Of a stretch of 8,669 nt of DNA, positions 7,594-8,669 are shown piece by piece. The notes below the pieces were generated by a model. It was given only the letters and a program-made list of their open reading frames with translations. It did not search any database and was not told the DNA's origin. Position numbers and translations under genes: made by a program. Origin of the DNA: an uncultured Oscillospiraceae bacterium (GTDB lineage: Bacteria > Bacillota > Clostridia > Oscillospirales > Acutalibacteraceae); the NCBI GenBank assembly GCA_900549945.1, contig URQJ01000075.1:1-8669 (forward strand), read 5' to 3'. Position 1 is the stretch's first letter. Each line of letters begins with the position of its first letter.

Positions 7594-7901
7594 GGCATTT
7601 CCTCCCTTTCCTGCTGCGGCGAGCAAATCGACGCGGACACATGCGCTTCGGGCAGTCCCAGCGTCTGCGCCAATCGCTCCCGCATCTGCTGCGCTGCCAT
7701 ACGGCGGCTGCGCGCGCTCCCCGCGGGAAACAGGTCCACCTGCACAGAAATCCTGCGCACGGCCGCGCCGGCTATTTCCACGCGGTAATGTGCGGGGTCT
7801 GTTTCAAGGCGCAGAATATCCTTCAATATGTCCCGCACGATCCGCATCGCCTGATCCGCGGCTTCCGGCAGCCACTTTCCCTGCAATTCGATCCAAACCA
7901 T
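7581..7901 (-). CDS. Small protein of possible tautomerase-like (DUF1904-like) fold
   Basis: I do not firmly recognise this 106-aa protein. It reads as two strand-helix-strand units: MVWIELQG, a helix to about residue 36 and HYRVEIAG; then ISVQVDLFP (51-59), a helix around RRMAAQQMRERLAQTLG and HVSASI (about 87-92). This layout, and the V-x-L-F-P ... LG-x-P-x-x-x-V-x-x-x-I pattern, recall tautomerase/MIF-fold proteins and especially DUF1904. The N-terminal catalytic Pro of tautomerases is absent, since the sequence starts MVW, so that chemistry is doubtful. The start at 7901 is favoured over ATG at 7907 because GGAGGG (7909-7914) is 7 nt away from the former and 1 nt from the latter. It is the first gene after a strong promoter, and its stop overlaps the next gene's start. 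The overlap and the ribosome binding site support it as a real gene. Confidence 0.72.
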   Translation of the reverse strand: MVWIELQGKWLPEAADQAMRIVRDILKDILRLETDPAHYRVEIAGAAVRRISVQVDLFPAGSARSRRMAAQQMRERLAQTLGLPEAHVSASICSPQQEREEMPWRN

Positions 7902-7925
7902 TTTCATACCCTCCACAGTGGCCTT

Positions 7926-7954
7926 ATCATAGCATCGTCCGGAACATTTGTCAA
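7926..7954 (-). promoter_or_regulatory. Near-consensus sigma-A promoter for the acetyltransferase/acylation genes
   Basis: On the minus strand TTGACA (7949-7954) and TATGAT (7926-7931) are 17 bases apart, with TGC before the -10 (extended -10). The leader before the first ATG is short, about 20 nt. An inverted repeat TTTGT-NN-ACAAA (7947-7958) overlaps the -35 and could bind a repressor, though it may be chance. Confidence 0.88.
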
Positions 7955-7969
7955 CAAACGCGGCTTTCA

Positions 7970-8236
7970 CAGATACATCATCTTTTTGGTCCGTGCAGCC
8001 CTATATTTTTTCCACTTAACCGTACTTGAAACCTTAGCTGTAGGACCGGGCTGCCTCCCGTGCGCCTTTCACCGGCAATTCTTGAAGCGCAGTCCTGTTT
8101 GAATCAGATGCGATCGTCATTGAAACCGACATGGTACGCCCAATCAAAATCGGCGCGGGATTCCACAGCAAAGGCACCGGACAAGCCGATTAACACAGCC
8201 AAGGCGGGCATGCCAAATTACGGGGAATTTAAGGAT
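7970..8236. other. Gene-poor spacer between the rRNA terminator and the next promoter
   Basis: No convincing gene is seen here. The stretch is less GC-rich than its surroundings. Short frames of 34-36 codons face each other on both strands around 8090-8220; the minus one begins MPALAVLIGLSGAFAV at about 8212 and the plus one contains IVIETDMVRPIKIGAG. Neither has a ribosome binding site I trust. They may be a decayed gene remnant or chance. No tRNA or 5S-like sequence was found. Confidence 0.5.
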
Positions 8237-8268
8237 AAAAAAATAGCTTACGCGATCGCGTAAGCTAT
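8237..8268 (-). terminator. Intrinsic terminator of the rRNA operon
   Basis: A perfect 26-bp palindrome (8243-8268), half-site ATAGCTTACGCGA, folds into an 11-bp stem with a GATC loop. On the minus strand it runs straight into seven Ts (8243-8237). It lies about 90 nt after the 23S 3' end and is the first stop signal after it. The plus strand lacks a T-run after the stem, so it should act only on minus-strand transcripts. Confidence 0.95.
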
Positions 8269-8360
8269 ATGTGAAGGGCAAATACCCTAAAAACTGAATA
8301 AAGGAGAAGCGGATAAGAAGGAGAAGTGTGCGCAATCTTGAAGATCTCAAGAAGTGATAT
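8269..8360 (-). other. 23S rRNA 3' trailer (precursor RNA)
   Basis: This is transcribed spacer between the mature 23S end and the terminator. On the minus strand it contains TTATTCAGTTTTTAGG, the complement of AAAACTGAATAA-type sequences common just before 23S in Firmicutes, so it probably forms part of the processing stem with the 5' flank outside the window. A 9-bp direct repeat, AAGGAGAAG on the plus strand, occurs at 8301-8309 and 8318-8326. A small hairpin, CTTGA-GATCT-TCAAG on the minus strand, lies near 8340. No 5S rRNA or tRNA is present. Confidence 0.6.

Positions 8361-8669
<309 letters not shown>

Noticed and set aside
7995..8060. GCAGCCC/GGGCTGC inverted repeat as a possible riboswitch or tRNA
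   Set aside because: The 7-bp arms are about 45 bases apart, no tRNA cloverleaf, T-box or riboswitch consensus is present, and no gene with a matching leader follows.
8060..8263. A 67-codon plus-strand frame next to the rRNA terminator
   Set aside because: It ends inside the terminator palindrome, has no clear ribosome binding site and no recognisable content.

Overview
The window looks like a chromosomal segment of a GC-rich member of the Firmicutes, probably a clostridial gut-type organism of the Oscillospirales/Ruminococcaceae kind. That placement is inferred from the YesM/YesN-type regulators, the consensus GGAGG ribosome binding sites about 7 nt from the start codons, the sigma-A-type promoters and the Firmicutes-like 3' end of the 23S rRNA. 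Codon third positions are strongly G/C. Every gene I can support, including the rRNA, lies on the minus strand, so transcription runs from high to low coordinates.

Read in transcription order, the window opens with the last ~310 nt of a 23S rRNA gene (from 8669 down to about 8361). A ~90-nt trailer and a very strong intrinsic terminator (8237-8268) follow, with no 5S rRNA gene between them. After a stretch of about 335 bases with no convincing gene (7902-8236), a near-consensus promoter (7926-7954) starts a run of six genes. These are a 106-aa protein of possible tautomerase-like fold, a GNAT acetyltransferase whose start overlaps it, a second unrelated GNAT acetyltransferase, a DUF4358-like lipoprotein, an MBOAT membrane O-acyltransferase and a DHHW/AlgX-like exported SGNH protein. 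The run ends at an intrinsic terminator at 3139-3174.

The last three of these genes form a coherent cassette. The MBOAT protein would pass acyl groups across the membrane, the AlgX-like protein carries Asp, His and Ser residues that fit a triad for esterifying a glycan outside the membrane, and the lipoprotein is a candidate surface partner. The polymer being modified cannot be read from this window.

A second promoter (2998-3026) then drives a two-component system: a YesM-type sensor histidine kinase (1149-2936) and, 21 nt downstream, a YesN-type response regulator (1127 down to the window edge, truncated before its expected AraC-type HTH). The kinase keeps its phosphoacceptor His and N box, but its ATP-lid glycine motifs are unusual. 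The signal and target genes are not visible. No mobile elements, CRISPR arrays or tRNAs were seen.
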